DNA of 64,000 nt from Sinohyriopsis cumingii (Eukaryota > Mollusca > Bivalvia > Unionida > Unionidae), in assembly GCA_028554795.2 (NCBI GenBank), contig CM068827.1:72265809-72329808 (forward strand), in the 5' to 3' direction. Both the position numbers and the translations under genes were made by a program. The first letter of the stretch is position 1; the number at the start of each line of letters is the position of its first letter. A model generated the notes under the pieces. The model did not search any database. It saw only the letters and a list, made by a program, of their open reading frames with translations, and was not told the DNA's origin. Positions 12,601 to 27,600 of the stretch are shown here, piece after piece.

Positions 12601-15600
12601 AAATAAGTAAATTGCTGTTTGCAATTAAGTTTATATTTAAAAAAAATTTATATAATTGGGTTATTAACCTGCTGTTCATGTGCTTTTCTTATTTTTTTAT
12701 TATTATTGTTTGGTTCTATAATTGACTGTTGTCCTAATTTATATGTTTGCTTAAAGCTTCTGAAATTTGAATAGATTGAACATCGAATAAGCCATCATTA
12801 CTGCAGTAATTAAACTTAACACAGTGGCATTATTCATGGGGACTTTGGAATAAATGTGAAAAGTTCACAATAAGCTGGAAATAATTGGGATTTATAACCT
12901 TTGAAACTGAAACCTCTTCCACCTCCACCTTGGAGTAGGTAAAGAAACTCAGCAAGGGATATATGTTTAAAGTCATTGAAAATATGAAGCCATCTGCTAA
13001 TAGCAGTCTGTACAATTAGAGATAGATTGTATACCCTAGGCAGACGTGGATTAGCAATTTCGGGTGATAATATACAAGGCATTGTCACATCATTTTTAAT
13101 GTGTTCAGCATATGCATAATATAGTACAAGTTAAATAAGGAAAAAAGTATGAACAAGAAGAAATTCCACTTATAAAAAGCTCAACCTAAACTGACATACA
13201 GAACTTGAGGTTGTTTACTGTTCAGTAAATACAATTGTCTACATATATACTCATTTCATAACTAAGTTTGCATAATAGTAGGTATTTTGGTTCAATTACA
13301 AAAGGCAAAGATGGATATCCAGGAAATATTAACTGATACTGCAGTATAGAAGCAACCCCCCATTCCACGCTTATTAACCGGGCCCACACTTTTTTCTGTG
13401 TTGTGTGCATGTATGTCCTCAAGTATTTAACAAGTTTGTCCTTGTGACTTTAGGCTTTGGTTTGGTTCCCAAAGGTTCACTGCCATTTGGATGATTACAG
13501 ACATAATTTCAGTAATTTCACATTGCTGGCCCTAATTACTAAACCCTGTATAAATTTACATTTTTTCCATGATCTTTGGTGACAAAATATTTTATTTGTA
13601 TTCACATCAACTTCTTGAAAAGGATAATTGAGTCCAGTTGTAACAGATTGGTAACTAAACTGATGAACAATATTTGCTTGACATTCCAGAACAGTTTTGC
13701 AGTATTTGTAATGTGGATTGAAAGAATGTGCTGTACCAAACTAACTGATTAACTGATAATAATACCAGTGGTACAAGTAGATTTTAATTCTTGTCAGTAT
13801 AGTACTGACCTCCAACACCATCTTTCTAAACTGATTTTATTTAATAGCGTGTACCGTTAACTCATTCTTTCTGTTAATTGACTTTGACTCATTTATTTTT
13901 AATTTTAAATATTTTTCTATTTTCCATTTCAGTTGAATTGTAAATGTTATACATCATCAAGAAAGTATTCTGGCGGTGTAAGTTAACTAATCTTTTTTTA
14001 CAAACTAGTTGTGAAATAGACTTTTTTCAAGACAGTAACACTGTACTAAATAGAGGAATGTTATGGGGAGGTCTTAAGACATCTGTCCAAAATACAGTTT
14101 TTTATAGTACTGTAATTCTTACTCATGTCTTGCATGTGATGTCTGTTGTGAATTTCATGAACACTAATCGATTTTTGAAGGGTTTCATGGACTGAAGCCA
14201 AATTTATTATAGAAATTTACATTAGGAAGACTGAGTTCAGTTTTGATCTTCACTGTTTTCAGGCATAATTTTACAGATATAGTACTACCCATGCACACAG
14301 ATTTGTGGCTTCATCTTTTCTTCAGGACAGAGAGAAATTCAGTATGAGAATGAACTTGTCTTCATTCATCTTTATATTTTTGGAACAGTACATGGTCAGT
14401 TACTGTACAACTCACATGATTTTTGAAAACCTCATGCTTTGTGATGGGGAACTTATCTCCTTCACTTTCACTCCACTGTGGGGAGTGATAAATACCTACA
14501 ATTCACCAATGCACCTTGGTAGGCATGCCAATGAGAACTCCATTGTGAAGGGGCTGATTGACATTTGAACATACAGTGAATGAAGACCACCCATGGATGT
14601 ACTGAGACATCAAGAGTGATTTACATCTAGATACCATTTGAAGAATGGGTCATCTTATTTCTGTCATATATTTGGAGAATAAAAAAATAATTTCAAAAGT
14701 CTTGTGTACTCAGTACATGAATATCTGAAAAAGGTTGATTCACTTTTGCAATGATTTTACGCTGTTACTTTATTCAGAGAAATGTGAACAAACTTGTGTA
14801 CTAACTTGATGAGAGGCACACATTGTTGAGCTTCATTTGATCAGCATAAATTTATCACACTGTTCCAAAGAAAAAGTAATGCTCTGAGATATAGACAATT
14901 ATATTACAAATTGACAACTGCTCCTAAAAAGTTGTCGCCCAAAAAATTGCCAACCTTAATATTTTGTCGCCAATTTTCAAAAAATGTTGCCAGAACAAGT
15001 AACGAATATTTTTCCAAGTCTATTAATGTTGTTGTTGTTATAGGGTTTAACGCCATTTTTCAGCACAAGAGATAGTCTATACATGGTGGCCAGTATTAAT
15101 AGTGGAGGAAGAACCCGGGGAAAACCCCAGAAAGAACCACCGACCCACGAGAAGCTACTGGCAAGCTTTCTCGCATACCCACATTGGGTGAGTCCGAGTC
15201 TATTAATGCAATAGGCAATGAAAATTGAAAAAGATGGGACAGTTATTACTTTATTGACAACAAGCAATACAGCCATAATATTACAAAATAAATCATAACA
15301 TGACTGTTTTGCACTACTTCCATGATCTTTGCATCCCAAATCGCTGCTGTTAGTGGATATGTATGATTGTTGTCACCTGAAATATATGCATTCTCAAATG
15401 TAAAATATGTACTTTCCTGACCTCTAGAGTCTCTCTCTCTCCCGCTCTGTCATTTTTTTAAATAGAAACATCAGGTATTAAGCAAATCTATGTTATGTAT
15501 ATTATTTTCCAAATAATAGTTTTGTAAGGAACTTTAGTTAATGACATTTTAATACTAAAACCCTATGATCGTACTTTGCAATATAAGATAAGTGATGTAT

Positions 15601-18600
15601 AATGTGACCGTTGATTTCAAGCCTTCAGGAATTAAATGCCTTCTCCCCCCATTTTAAGGCTAGCTTCACAAAGTACATCTCTGTCAACAAGGCAGGGATG
15701 TCATTTCAGCTTTTTTCGGGGTGGGGGGCTTGACAGGCTTGTTAATTTTTGTATATAGGTTATAGCAATTTTACAACACATGAAAATTTGGTGGGAGGAA
15801 ATTGCCTTTCCCCCCACCATGATGTCCCTGCAACCAGGAGTTTAGACATTTACTTTTGCCACGCCTTACATGCTTTGCTTGTAGTGAATTGCTTCCTAAA
15901 TCCCACAAATGATCACTGAATGCTGTAGATTTTTTTCTCGACAAGCAAACTAGTATCTCAATTCCCACAAATGAATCTTAAATGATTAAACACCTGCCAT
16001 TAATGTGCCATATATATAAGCATTAATTACCATCATTAAATTAAAAGAAGGAATATCACAGAGCATGTGTGCCCCCCAAAAACTAATTCAGAATAAATGT
16101 TATTTAGTAAGCAGTGTTATATGCATATATAAGTTAACAATAAGGAACTAAGGTGGGATATAAAATGTGGGAAATAGTTATCACATGTAGCTTGAGACTA
16201 AATTTGAAGTGCTAACAGAATTTCCCACCCATTTAAGGCATTGGTAGTTATAACAAAAAAGGGCATTGTTTATTTGTCAGTCAATAGCTAGTGCTTTCAC
16301 TCACTGTAGAACAGGCGGTTTCTTTGAAGTATGTCAAAGAGGCTTGAGTCTAACCTTCAGCTATTGTGCAGTTTGGGCATAGCTGACCAGAATATGAAAT
16401 GGGGGCACAGTGGGGGGGGGGGAGGTAACACACTCCCCAGGGAGAAATGGCGTGTCCTTTGAGAATTTCACATGTATTGGATCCCAAAAATCGGTGAATA
16501 TTTAGTGAAAACAATGCTTAAATATGTTGCAAAAAACTTCCCGATGGTAGGTCCCAATCTGCGTGTTTTCATATTCAATGTCCCAGCTTGTTTTTTGCTA
16601 GAATAACTGTACAGTATTAAGTAAATTTATTCAACGACTATTTTAATTCTTTGGAAATGTTTCTGTACATTTTAAACTTAAGCACAGAAGGGGCATTTTT
16701 CGTTAGAATGTATTGTGATTTCTTGAAACTATTGGAATTGAAAGGACTTTTAGGAAATAGGAATTCATTCACCATTCTGTAAGTTAATATAATTCTTTCA
16801 CTCCTGTATTTTGAAAATTAAATTATTTTCATTTATGCAAAACTTGTTTGTTTTGCTATTTCTTGTTGTAGTTTAAGTCCCTGGAGTCCTAACGGGATTG
16901 ATGGCAAAAGTAAAAGATCACTGAAAAAAATTAACATATACATGTATTACTTACCCCTCCTGGATTCATGTTGGGTGTCACACCATCGTCAAATTATCAC
17001 AAACAGTTGTAAATCAGTTGATGACTTGTGCCATGATACATATGTCATGGAACATCTGCTCACATATATACATATATCACGGAACATATGCTTTAACTTT
17101 TTATCACATCTCAGCCACAGATGCTTAAGTTTCCAGCTGTTGAGAAATTTCAGGGAACTTTTGACCCATTCATAATGCACTTAAAGCATTACTACCATTA
17201 CTACATGTAGATGATGTTGGACTGTCAGGTATAACATCAAGTTCAGTGTTGTCTGATGAAGCTCTAATTCCTTCCCCCAGGATCAATTAAATAGTCTGCT
17301 TATGGACATTAACCAGACGTACTTGCCCGTATGGGCGAAAACGTCAATAATTTAAATTATGATGATGATGTGTTGTCTGATGAATTTGCACTAAATCAAA
17401 ATGCTGTTAATTTTGTTAACTTACTCTTAGGGCGAGATGATGAATACGCAATGTCTAACTTACGTTTACCCATGATAAAGTTGCACTCTTGACAGTATAT
17501 AATTCTGATTGAGATTTTTTCCATTTGCTTTGTATTTATACACAGCAATCGGTACTTCAAAGATAATCAGTTTTCTCTAAAGTTTCAGCAAACTATTTTA
17601 TTGGTACATTTTATATTTTAAAAAAATATAAGGATTAGCCAGTTCAATTAATTTTTAACCGTTTCTGTTCGCTTCTTAAGAGGTTGGTCGATTGTAGGTA
17701 TAGTTCGGTAGCATGACTGAGTATATCACAACATACAGTACTCAGGCCAGATGTCAACATAAGCGTATTATGATGTAACAATGCACTGAAGAGATGGGTT
17801 TGTCAATACAAAGAAAGGATTTGTTTATATAAGATAGATTCCAGTGCATTGTGTATACAAGTTTGTGGCTTCCTTTCGTGGTCTCTTTGAATTTCACCAC
17901 TCCAAATTCATGATTGCATGTAAAAATTAAATGGCTAAAATGGCTGTCACCCAAAAAAATTGCCACATGGTATATTTTGTTGCCAATAAGGGGAAAAAAA
18001 TCTCAATTTGCGACATTTTTTAAGCCCAGGATGATCCCTGCTCATCCCTTATTCTTATGTGGTAGTGGCACAGTCACAAGGCTGAATAGACACAACTTTT
18101 AACTAGTTCAATTCTGTCTGCATGTGTAATATAAGGAACTGACCATTTTATTTATTGGATTAGAATGTTTTTTCCAACTAGGATATTTTTACTTTCATCA
18201 TAAGATACCTTTTATTTCAAGAAAAATAAGGAATGGAATAATGTCATTTGATCGAATTATATCTTTGTAAGAAGTGCAGACCAATACCATTGTCTTGTTT
18301 TAAATAACTAATTTTGGCAACGCAAGGAATTTGAAGATTAACTGAATTGATTAGTTCGCATTTTTCTATCACTGATTTTTCTTTTACAAGAATCAAATAA
18401 TGGAATAGCCTATGATTATGCAGTATGATTCACTTAACCATGAGTACATTGTTTATTGTCAACATAATGGCAGAGAAAACAAACCTGCAGAGGAGCTGCT
18501 TTTGTGCTTTTGGGTTATCAGTTCGCACAAGAAATTAACATGTTAATAGCAAAGAAAACAAGCCGTGTTGATGGCTTCTGTTTTGCTAGATTATTTGTAT

Positions 18601-21600
18601 GTGAGCATTTATCTTCAAATAATGTATGTCAAGCTACATAAATTCTTGGAAAACTTTTTGCAAGCATTTGTGATTTAAAAAAACTATCATACGTTATCTT
18701 TGTTACAGTTAAGAAATGTTTACAAGGTGTTACAGTTAGGAGATGTTTATAAGGGCAAGAAAAAATGTGTTTCTGGTCAGCTGACCATATTTGTTTCTTA
18801 TAGCTGACCCTAGCACATTTTTCCCCATGGTAAAAAGCAAAATAATCACATGAAATATATATAATGTTTTTTAAAAAAATGACCTGCCTTCCCTATTTGT
18901 AAAAACAGTTTGTAATATACATATTTTTTCTCTTGGCCTGATTAACTGAATGGTCATATTTTTTCAGTATGAAAAAGTGATTGAATTGCTCCCAAAAGAG
19001 AGAAAAATGTAGATAAATTAGTGCCTCTCTCTCTCTCTCTCTCTCTCTCAACCTCTTTACAGCATTCTGGCAGGGGTCATAAACAGTAAACTATGCCAAT
19101 ATTATCAAGATCACATTATTTCAACATTGGATTGTCTTTGCAAGAAAGCGTGATGTGCAGAGATAATCTCCACAAGAGTTGCTATGGCAACTTTGTCAGA
19201 TGTGCTGAGAATTGGTAGAGGGTTTATTCCTTATCTTTTCCACTCTTTCTCAAACCCAACTGTGATGCATAGGGTTTTAAAAAATTGCATGAACTGTACT
19301 GCAGCTTGTACCAGTAATTTTGACTTTGTTATGTTCATGCAGCAACCACCAGAACTATGCTTTCTCCAGTTAATTATGCCTCTATAATGCTGTCATTGGA
19401 TGTCAGAAGCCATCGTGCATTTTAGAACTAGGAAATGTTTATTATTAATTGAATATCAAACAGTAAACAAATTGCTCCAGAAAGAGGTAATGATATGAAT
19501 AAAACAATGCCTCACTCTTGCTCAACCTTTTTAGAGCATGCTTGCAAAATTCATAAATAGTAAACCACACCTATTTTATCATGACTATGTCCACATTGAG
19601 GTTTTTGTGGCTTATGTCTCTATAAAAAAAATTGTGCAGAGCTATTCCCATGAGATAAAGTGGAATTTTTTTCTTAATCCTCTTTCTCTCATGAGCCATA
19701 CTGTAATTAAATGTGTTATAAACAATGATATTGATTATAACAATAATTAAAAGTCTTGTTTTGTAGAGACAACTTGTAACCCTGATACCAGGAGATGGAA
19801 TTGGGCCAGAAATTTCTGCTGCTGTTCAAAAGATTTGTGATGCAGCTGGGGTAAGAAGTTCCTTACAGTGTTTGGTTGTTATACAAAATGTTTGGAGAGA
19901 ACATTTATATTTATAGAATTGACCTTGATGACTACTGAAATAATTCAAGAGTAGTACATTCACACATTTGCACTATGACGTGTAGCCAATTGCCAATGAA
20001 GTTTTGGTATGGACATGTGTCTTTTATCCATATGTTGGCACTTGATTTTGAACATTTTAGTGGCTTCAGAATTGCTGTCAGGGTGCAGGATTGTGAACAA
20101 AACAGAGATTGCAAGAATTTGCACACTTGAAAAGCAATGTTGGACAAGAACTTCTGCAAATTAGTTTAAATTCATGCATATAAAAATTATAATTGGCATA
20201 TTACACAATCTTTTCTTTACTGTTAACCCTTAAAGTGCTCATCATGACATAAGTTGCACTGTGAGTAAACAACTATTTACACATCAGGATACTTCAGCTT
20301 GACATAAATGGTTTTAAAACAATATTTGATTGGCAGATTAGTCCCTGGAACAAGCATTTTTTCATTGTTTGAACCTTGCATTTAGCAAGAAGTTTACAGA
20401 TGCTTGTTTGAAATATGGGGCTGCCTAGAAAACCCAAAATGGCTGACTCTCAACATGGAGGATTTCATTTGGCAATTACAGGCTGATGGTGACAATGATT
20501 TTTAAAGTTTTGAAGTATATCAGCTTAGTGAAATGGGGAAAGTGTTACTAGAAATGCCAAGGCAAGTGATTTTGAACCTAAATATTTGTCTGCTGTACAT
20601 GCTACATAGACAAAAACAGATGGCATTCCAGTCAACACGCTTTTCATCAGTATTTTGAAATTTAAATGTAGATAAGGCAGAATACCAAGCCTAATTAAAA
20701 TACAGGCAATTTAAAAATGTTGTGCAACTTTCGTTTCTTTCCTCAAACAATTTAGCTCTGACATATCTTTTTCATCAAAACTGAATAACACTCTGAGGCT
20801 AAGATCAATTGAATAAATAAGAATCAAAAAGAAAATTAAAAAGGAAGGATATTTATTTGACCAAAATACCTGTCAGGACAAGCAGCCAGGTATTATGAAC
20901 ATGAGACTACTATTCCTTATGCCTTTATCTTTAGAAAAATATTTTTTCAGGATATAGTGGAATAGCAAAACAAATCAGTATGATATAAAGTTTGGAAGAT
21001 TGTTTACATAGGATATGTTCTTACACTACTCATAAGCTTGGTTAGTGAAACGGTCACCAGTGAAGTTATGTTAACAAAGTTTGCAATATCAGGCCTACTT
21101 GGGCCTCTTGTTTTTATCTTTGTGTAGCAAATCAGTCTCAGTAGATTTTATCGAATATAATTTGTAGATGTATATGAAAAATACATTGAATGATGTCACT
21201 TAAAAAGCTGGGTTTTATATATCCACTAAAAGATAATGGTGCATTAGATGCTGTTCATCAGTTTATTAGCAATTTCATTTCTGCATAATAACCAAAGTTG
21301 TACACATTTTACAGTTACCAAACTTTGTGGGTGACTTGCATTTGGGGTATTGAAGACCTTAATGATTTCAGGATAAAAAAGTTTAAAGGTCAGGGTCACT
21401 GACTGAAAGAAGAAAAATGGTTTCTGCACAATAACTCAAGTTCCCCATCTATGGTTACTCAGTTTAGTGGGTAAGGAAGAATCCTGTTGATTCAGGGTTT
21501 AAAGGTTAGTGGGAAAGGTCACTTTAACTGAAAGAAGAAAAATGGTTTCTGCACAATAATTAAAGTCCTTCACTGTCTACAGTAAGCCAATTTTGTTGAT

Positions 21601-24600
21601 GGTTTGAACTTAGGGTAAGGAAGTACTTTATTGATTTTCAGGATGAAAATTTTGAAAGCCAGGGTCACTGACAGAGAGAAGAAAATATTTTTTTGCACAA
21701 TAAATTTAGTTAGCAAAGAAGATGCCTATCACTGTGGGATTGAAAAGACAAGGTAACTTACGAGAAAATGGATTCTGCCAAATAACATTATTTGTGCATT
21801 AGAGAACTTGACCTATATTTATGGATGGCTTCCCATATGAGTGAGGAAAAAGCCTGTTGATTTTTGGGATAAAACGTTCAAAGGTCACAGTTGCACAAAA
21901 ATTTCAGTTCTTGACTATATGCATTGGATATGAAAGAAACCATTTGACTTTGGAGTTAAAAGGTAATTTGCTAAAGCCCCAATTCTGCTGTTACAAGCAA
22001 ATAGTCATATATGCCAAATCATTTGAATAATGTTGAATCTTGAAAGATATTGGTCCTGTTATCATTGGGTTCCATTAAAACCAGATAACATCAAGGTGTC
22101 GTCGCATTATGAGCTATGTAATTTGTCCTTTGAAATGAGAAACCCTACCATTTTTTAAATTTTTTACAAATTAGTCCGATGTTGATCAGTGACATCCTTG
22201 GATCAGTTGATTTCAGTCAAAAGCTGGAACACAAGATAAGATTTAATGACATTTGTGAACATAAGTCAACACCATGCTTTATCTGATTGTCTTTAGCCCA
22301 AGTTTGCTCTTCAAAGCATTCCAGCACCCCTGCTGAATACCAGTATTCACCCAAGTATTATGTTTATCTAATGCACACTTCGTCATCCCCAGATTCACTT
22401 AAAAAAGTGGATTTATCTTTCTTCTTTCCCTCTTGAATCAGTTTGTGCACCATATGCAGATATTGTTATTAGATTAGTAACTAACAGAATTTGTTGAATG
22501 TATCTCATCACTACTTTTCGAGCACTCCCAAAAAGATCCAAATTACAAGAGACTTCATTGACTGAATTAAGGGGTTGCATCTCTTAATTCTAAATTAAAT
22601 ATTTGATCGCCATTTAAAACTTACATTTTGATTATTTCAAAGAATGGTTTATTATCCTCCCAAATGCAAGTTAGATTGATAGAATGATGAAATTTATGAT
22701 AAATGGCTGCATTGGACTTGAAGGTTGCTAATTGAAAGTGGACAAATGGCATTTTGGGTTAAAACATAAATGTTAACTGGTTGTTGACTGAAATTTTACA
22801 AATAGTATTTGCATAACAACTTTAGATTTAGACCATATACCTTGACCAATATTTTCAAAAGGTTTATATTGAAGGAATGGAAAGTATATTGATTTTGAGT
22901 CAAAAGGTCAAAAATTAGGGTCATAGCTCAAAGAAAAGATGGGTCTAGACAAGTAACTTTTATTCTAGAGTAAGTTCCTTGACCAGGCTTTGGTTGGTTT
23001 TCAGGGTAATACAGAAAACCTGTAGTTGGTTCTTAAGATCAGAGATCATGAGTTATTGTAAGTAAAATAAGGAAATAAGGATTCCTTCACATTAAATTTA
23101 CTTCAAGACCATACACTTTTATTAAAGGTATAGGTCATTGAGACCCATTAGTTAATAATCTCCAATCAACCATACCAACCTAGTGCCATCACAGAGCATT
23201 ATTAAACACAGCACAAACATATAATATGCCATTCATGGTACTCTTGTTTATAAAACTTGTTTAAAAAAGTAATAATTATCGATTTAACCAGACTTGACTT
23301 GTGGATGTATCTTGACATGGTCTGTTTCAAGTTCAGTGATCCCCTGTCTGGTACATGATATCAGGTTTAAGGTCAAGGCCAAGACAACATTTTTTTATGT
23401 AAGCAGATTTTGTATGTTGGAGTTTCTCAGGAATGTTGTGATGACTTAAGTATTCAGCAGTTTAAAATGAGGGAAGAACCAGTCTTATTGTGAATTCCTG
23501 CAAATTCTTGTTGATCTGTGGAGTGCCTACAATGGACTCATGTTGGATGAGCCATCATAGTACGATTTCCAAAAGGTCATAATATTGCACTTTGACTTTT
23601 ACGTGACAGTTTAGCTGCTTTATTGTAGCACATGCAGCTAAAGGGTATTAAATATTCTGAAACAAGTTTACATTCAAAGATATGCACTCAGTCATGTTAT
23701 AAAACAATTATAGACTTTTGTTTTAGTGACTGAAATTCTGCTTTGAATTGGTTAACATGATGTTTCTGGTTCATAAAACTTCATATTTAGCTCAGTGATC
23801 AAAAGTCTGACATTTCAGATTTATCTGAATCTGAGGATGAAACGCTTGACGATCAGATCTGGTGAGAACATGTGAGACTGGTAAACGTAGATGACTTTAC
23901 AGCAGTTTCAGGGCCGACATTTATTTTTAGAAGAAAATGCAAGGGAGATAGATTTCTTTTTTTTTATTTTAGCAGTATCATAAAAACTTACCAAATCTGC
24001 AGTAAAAAAAGTGGACACATTGTTATGCAAAATAGTGGTGAGAAAAGTAATCTAATATACATTATAAACACAAACAGCTATATTGAGGTATATTTTTTAT
24101 TATAAATATGTGAATATAAACATTGATTTATGTGGATTATATGTATTTGTTGGTGGAAATGAGTGGCACAAAACGTTGGTAAGTGTTTAAAATATTTTTT
24201 TCTTCATTAAATTACATAGATTGCATGGGACAAGGTTGATATAGAAAATGTAGACAGCATGTGCACTAACTCGAGAAGCTCTCACTCAGGCAGCCATTAT
24301 GATGCTCTGGGGTTCAGCCTACAAACAGCTGCTAGAAGGCAGGCTGCTAATCAGGCTTAGTGGGCAGGGCAGCAAGTACTTGCAGAAGGTAAAGAGTTAA
24401 TTCACCCCTTCCTCCAAACCCCACACCTTTCTGTACACCAAGTCATCATATGCAGGATGGGATGCTCACCTGAAGCCAGAGGGTGTAGTCTTTCAGGGAT
24501 TTTGGTTCCAGGAAGAAGCAACTCATTACATAAACAACTTGGAAATGTGGGCATTGTTTGTAGCTATGTAGTGTGTCAATCTCATTTTGACATCATTGCA

Positions 24601-27600
24601 CCATGATCACCTCTGACAACTCAGCAATAGTAGTGTACGTTAGGCATCAGAGAGTTAGACTTGCTCCTTCTTTTTGTGTGCAAGTCTGGAACCTTCTTAG
24701 ATAGGCAACTCAGAGGAGATCACTTTTGAAGTCCTTCATATTCCAGGCAAGTGGAATCTCATGGTGGACTGTCTCTCTAGAGCGGGTTGTGTGGTTCTCA
24801 TTTAATGATCTCTGCTTCAGTAGGTACCAGTCACTATTCCAACTTTTGGGTGGACTTGTTTGCTACAAGACTGCACAACAAACGCCCCTTTTATGTCTTT
24901 CCAGTACAAGATCAGGGGACTTGGCCAGTGGATGCTTTCAGTCTAATGTGGGACTATCTGAATGTATACACCTTCCACCTTTCAAAATAATTCCACAGGT
25001 GCTCCACTAAGTTGGGCTCTCCACTGCTCAGCTCATCCTTGCAGACCCCCGGTGGCTCCATATGTCATGGTTTAATGACCTACTTGACCTGTTGATAGAT
25101 GAACCCAGCAAATCAACACTTAGAAAGGATCTGTTGCAGCACTGGGGATCTCTCTTCAACAATAGTCTGAAGATTCTATGCCTTCACACTAGACTCATAT
25201 TAAGCAGTAAATCCGCCAGGACCAGTTTTTTTTACCAAGATAGTCGGCCGCATCATCCAGGCAAGGAGGCAATCTGCTTCAGTGTTTAAGATGCATAGTA
25301 GAGAATCTTTTGTGTTTGTTGCAATAGAAAACATGTTGATCCTAGTTGCCCCCCATTGATCTCAGTTGTAGATTTCTTCTCATTCTTTTTGTGGAAAGAG
25401 AATGTCTAGTGTTCACTTTTAACTCTTTAACTACTTGCTGCTTTAGTGACTCACCCCTCTGTCTAGCTGCTGAGGTCATTAGTGCAGCTGGTTTGGAGGC
25501 TGGCTACCAAAGCCTTATGTTGCTGCAGCCAAATGATAACATTTTAGTTGATAATTTGGGAGATCTCGCTCTCACTCAACTTTTGTGTTCATTCATTATC
25601 CACCAGCAGTTACTATAAGAAATATCCATTATTTCTGACAGAATTTTCTTTGTAGTAAATAATTGATCTAATGACAAATTGTGAATTTTTGCCTAAATTT
25701 AGTCTCAGTTTTCATTATTTCAATCTAAAATTACTTTTGCTTCTGACGAAACTACATTATAGTATATTCATAGTTATATCAAAATTAATTTGCTGTAAAT
25801 AGAAATATGCTAAAAATGTTAGTTGTGAAGAGGTTTCAAGGTATTTATAAGCTGCAGAAACCGTGAACCACACAAGTAAGCTAGGAATGTTTAAAAAAAT
25901 CTTTTGTCTCCAAGTACTGATATCAGAAAGGCTTGTTGAATTTTTCTCTATAAAAGTTATCTGAAACTATATGAATATTGAATTATCTTTAAGAGAATCA
26001 TATGTTAAAAATTAATATGCAGTAATCTACAAGACTATTTTTGTGTATATTTTAAGGCTCCAGTAGATTGGGATCCTGTGGATGTGACTCCTGTGAAAGG
26101 ACCTGATGGAAAGTTTAGATTGCCGCAGAAAATATTTGATTCTATGAAAAAAACAAAAGTTGGGCTGAAAGGTCCCCTTGAAACCCCTGTTGGAAAAGGT
26201 CATCAGTCACTGAACCTTGCCCTGAGAAAGTGAGTACAGTCTATCTAGTTTTACCCTATGGAAGGTAGACTTAATGTTTGTGTGTTGTTTGCATTATAGT
26301 CTCTGATAATGTATCAATAATCGCATGAAATGATTGGTGTATAATATGGCCTTGCAGTTGTTAACACCATATGGCCTAGGTTGTCCCATTATTGATCTAC
26401 CATTATTCATGTATGTATAGGTTCATTTTATCTCGGTAAAATCAAAGCAATTTCTCCACATGTTAGCCCTGGCTTCACTACCAAGAGATATGGGCTAGGC
26501 ATAGCTGCCAACCCTCACGAATTTGGCGTGAATTTATGACTTTTTCAGCAATTCACGCCGCAAGCCAAAAATTCTCGAATTCTCCAATTCTCAATTATTC
26601 TAAATCTTTAATAAAATAACCATTCCCTGTTAAGCACTAGTCGTGATATTGGCAGTTGCCGAAACGGTCCGGTACTGCTGGTCGCGATATTAGTAGAACT
26701 ACAGCCGATTGGTACAGTTGGACCGGTAGCAAGCTTTTTAGCCTATTTTAATCAATATGTATAAGAGTAGTTTTTCAAATGCTTTTGAGAGAAACTGGGG
26801 CCTAACTGGAATTTTGCTCCGCGCATGCATCACCAACACTGATTTGAGTTACCATTCTGCATCGCATGTAAGATCTTGAAAATGTCTTCACCACCAAGGA
26901 AAAAGAAATGTATTGCTCAAAAAGTGAAGTTTATTTTGGAATATATCAAAAGTTGGCCGTGCATTCTGCCATTAAACATTGATATACATCATGCTTTTTT
27001 CACACAGTGTGCCACAAATTTTAGTTTTGGGCATGGTGACAGAGATGATGTGAGGAAGCACATCGGTTGCAGAAAACACGTAGAACTTGGGGAAGATTAA
27101 GAATTTGCAGATTTCACCTCTGGAATATTTTAAGCCATCAGCGGAAGACCTGCAAGCTACCAATGCTGAAGCATTATTTGTGAGTTTTGTTACACACAGT
27201 CTACATTTATCAGCTGGAGACCATGCTAAACATTTGTTCTGACAAATGTTCCTGGACTCGAAGATCGGTTCCAAATTTTCCTGTGGAAGAACCAAAAGTG
27301 CTGCAGTTCCTGTGCATTCCTCACAGCAACAGTGACAGTGTAAGAGTATTTTCTCTAGTGAGGAAAAATAAGACAGACTTAGCTGCAGAAAATTTGTCAG
27401 CAATTTTAGTCCCCAAGATCAACCAGCAGGCAAGAAGTCTGAACTGTTTAGAAAACAAATTTACTATCAAGCAGTTGAGGAAGTTCAAGTCTGCCACTGT
27501 ATCTTGTCTTGATAAATAACCAAAAGAACAAGTGAAGTTTATGAATACTGTAATAAATAGAAACGCAGATATATTTTTGCATATATGTAGTGTTTTAGTT

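Larger units (their letters stand above)
6637..19766 (+). other. IDH3A: IDH3A intron 1
   Basis: This 13-kb intron is the longest of the gene. It holds the 1-kb dispersed repeat copy 1 (about 8300-9420), SINE family B copies at 9612-9851 and 15029-15196, a degenerate ~400-bp duplication at 10610-11440, a CT microsatellite at 19022-19049, and a repeat at 17730-18030 shared with the 43.6-kb inverted-repeat element. I recognised no exon in it. Confidence 0.75.
19851..26056 (+). other. IDH3A: IDH3A intron 2
   Basis: This 6.2-kb intron contains dispersed repeat copy 2, a composite tandem-repeat element at about 21230-23270, and a DIRS-like retroelement remnant at about 24225-25620. I recognised no additional exon. 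Confidence 0.75.

Noticed and set aside
13944..14195. Open frame considered as a missing IDH3A presequence exon
   Set aside because: It is Phe/Thr/Val-rich, not targeting-peptide-like, and lacks flanking splice signals in the needed phase.
14977..15339. 120-codon open frame on the - strand
   Set aside because: It crosses a truncated SINE family B copy and its target duplication; it has no protein-like features.
26972..27403. 143-codon open frame on the - strand in intron 3
   Set aside because: It is antisense to the BED-hAT remnant, whose + strand fragments match known transposase motifs in order.
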